Origin: Geomonas subterranea
Lineage (GTDB): Bacteria; Desulfobacterota; Desulfuromonadia; Geobacterales; Geobacteraceae
DNA length: 64,000 nucleotides
Direction of reading: 5' to 3'
Assembly (NCBI RefSeq): GCF_019063845.1
Contig: NZ_CP077683.1
Location: 1,736,001 to 1,800,000 of the forward strand
A program made the position numbers and the translations under genes. The notes under the pieces are model-generated. The model worked only from the letters and a program-made list of their open reading frames with translations, ran no database searches and was not told the origin of the DNA. Below, piece after piece: positions 63,385-64,000 of this stretch. Each line of letters begins with the position of its first letter. Position 1 is the first letter of the stretch.

Positions 63385-63785
63385 TAAGTGCAGCTTGGTC
63401 TCATCCGCATGATCTCCGCCCTCACCGTGTTCCTACCACCGTCTGGTCTTGAAAAGCCGGGTATTACTTACTGCGGGTCCCCTGCCTGGTCATTAACCCC
63501 GGATATTTTAACTCCATCGTTTCCTCCTCGGTTCTACCAGACCGACTCCCTGGGGGCGGCGCTCGATGCTCTCCGAATTTGAGCTACAGATAAAGTATTT
63601 TTTATAAGTCACGATACCAAAAATGCCTACGAGTCCAGTCCAACTACCCAGCAGTTTATACGTGTTGACAACGGCAGCAGCCCCCGATATCACACGAGAT
63701 GCTGTCGCTGTCGGATTGTGGGCGTACATCAATTACAGGAAAATCTAAACAACAGGTGCTCCTCGCCAAGAAGTTCCCCCTAGTC
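63385..63785. other. Intergenic region without recognisable genes
   Basis: These 401 bases separate two convergent genes and are less GC-rich than the rest. A 74-residue minus-strand frame (63508-63732) has no ribosome site or family match. No clear terminator or repeat was seen. Confidence 0.5.
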
Positions 63786-64000
63786 TCAACGAACAGCTAG
63801 CTGCTGTTTCTGTTTCTTCCTCCATAGAGCAAGAGCACCAAGGCCAGCCCCAAAGAAAAGTATGGTCGATGGTTCAGGGACAGGTTCAGGAATGGACATA
63901 CCCACCGAATCTGAGAAATATCCATACGTGGTATACCCTAAAGTGGCGTCATACGGTATTGAAAGAGACAACACGCCGCTGACCATGGAATTTTGGCCTG
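63786..64000 (-). CDS. PEP-CTERM sorting-domain protein (5' part beyond window)
   Basis: The frame is open to the right edge, so only the last 71 residues are seen. They end in a textbook PEP-CTERM tail: VPEPSTILFFGAGLGALALW then RKKQKQQ, i.e. the PEP motif, a hydrophobic helix and a basic cluster. Such tails are cleaved by exosortases at the inner membrane. It is the only sorting-tail protein in the window, 8 kb from the exosortase at 54994, and its probable substrate. An ATG at 63986 is internal. Confidence 0.85.
   Translation of the reverse strand, partial: GQNSMVSGVLSLSIPYDATLGYTTYGYFSDSVGMSIPEPVPEPSTILFFGAGLGALALWRKKQKQQLAVR

Overview
The window looks like chromosomal DNA of a GC-rich anaerobic deltaproteobacterium of the Geobacter/Geomonas type (Desulfuromonadota). 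This rests on the gene order (tilS-ftsH-folP-cdaA-ybbR-glmM-pdxJ, rnr-tatC-ribF), many sigma-54 activators, a PilZ/receiver repertoire, a TRAP dicarboxylate-type transporter with its own two-component system, and several families of intergenic palindromic repeats. No rRNA, tRNA, CRISPR array or intact insertion sequence was recognised. The assignment is by gene content, not by a phylogenetic marker.

Layout. 1-4780 (minus): RNase R, TatC, RibF and the start of a flippase-like membrane protein that runs off the left edge. 5438-12598 (plus): a lytic transglycosylase, then a MarR-TolC-EmrA-EmrB efflux operon behind a promoter that overlaps a dyad operator. 13070-21564 (minus): a housekeeping block, tilS, ftsH, folP, cdaA (c-di-AMP synthase), ybbR, glmM (frameshifted in this sequence), pdxJ, a parvulin and a small membrane protein. 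21918-28051 (minus): a TPR lipoprotein translationally coupled to a peptide/nickel-type ABC binding protein and two permeases, with no ATPase gene, plus an unknown gene. 28265-34195 (plus): an APH/P-loop kinase protein followed by a partner-switching cassette: small membrane protein, Na+/solute symporter-GAF-PP2C fusion, STAS antagonist, HATPase anti-sigma kinase. 34200-38868 (minus): lgt, a DUF4124 protein, a HIT protein, TlyA and a UbiD decarboxylase.

39020-46705 (plus): Cache sensor kinase, NtrC-type regulator and a DctPQM TRAP transporter. Upstream of dctP lie a consensus sigma-54 promoter and two phased inverted repeats, so signal, activator, enhancer, promoter and output can all be read in the sequence. 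46868-53156: NhaD antiporter, a Tat-exported MepK/YcbK-like peptidase, a HTH-receiver fusion, a PilZ protein and a secreted PKD/HYR/PxKF protein. 53430-55954: a sigma-54 response regulator, a compact exosortase (Cys/Arg/His triad visible) and an overlapping membrane protein; a PEP-CTERM protein begins beyond the right edge and ends at 63786. 56232-60251: accessory DNA with an unknown gene, a striking 12-element tandem array of 42/43-bp units, a HelD-like helicase with a terminator-like hairpin in its leader, and a NADAR-like protein. 60362-63384 (plus): small secreted protein, adenosine-specific kinase family protein and a second FtsH.

Most noteworthy: the 85-bp array between convergent genes; the enhancer/promoter architecture of the TRAP operon; the exosortase locus with its regulator; the symporter-phosphatase partner-switching cassette; and the single-base break in glmM, which is more likely a sequence error than biology.
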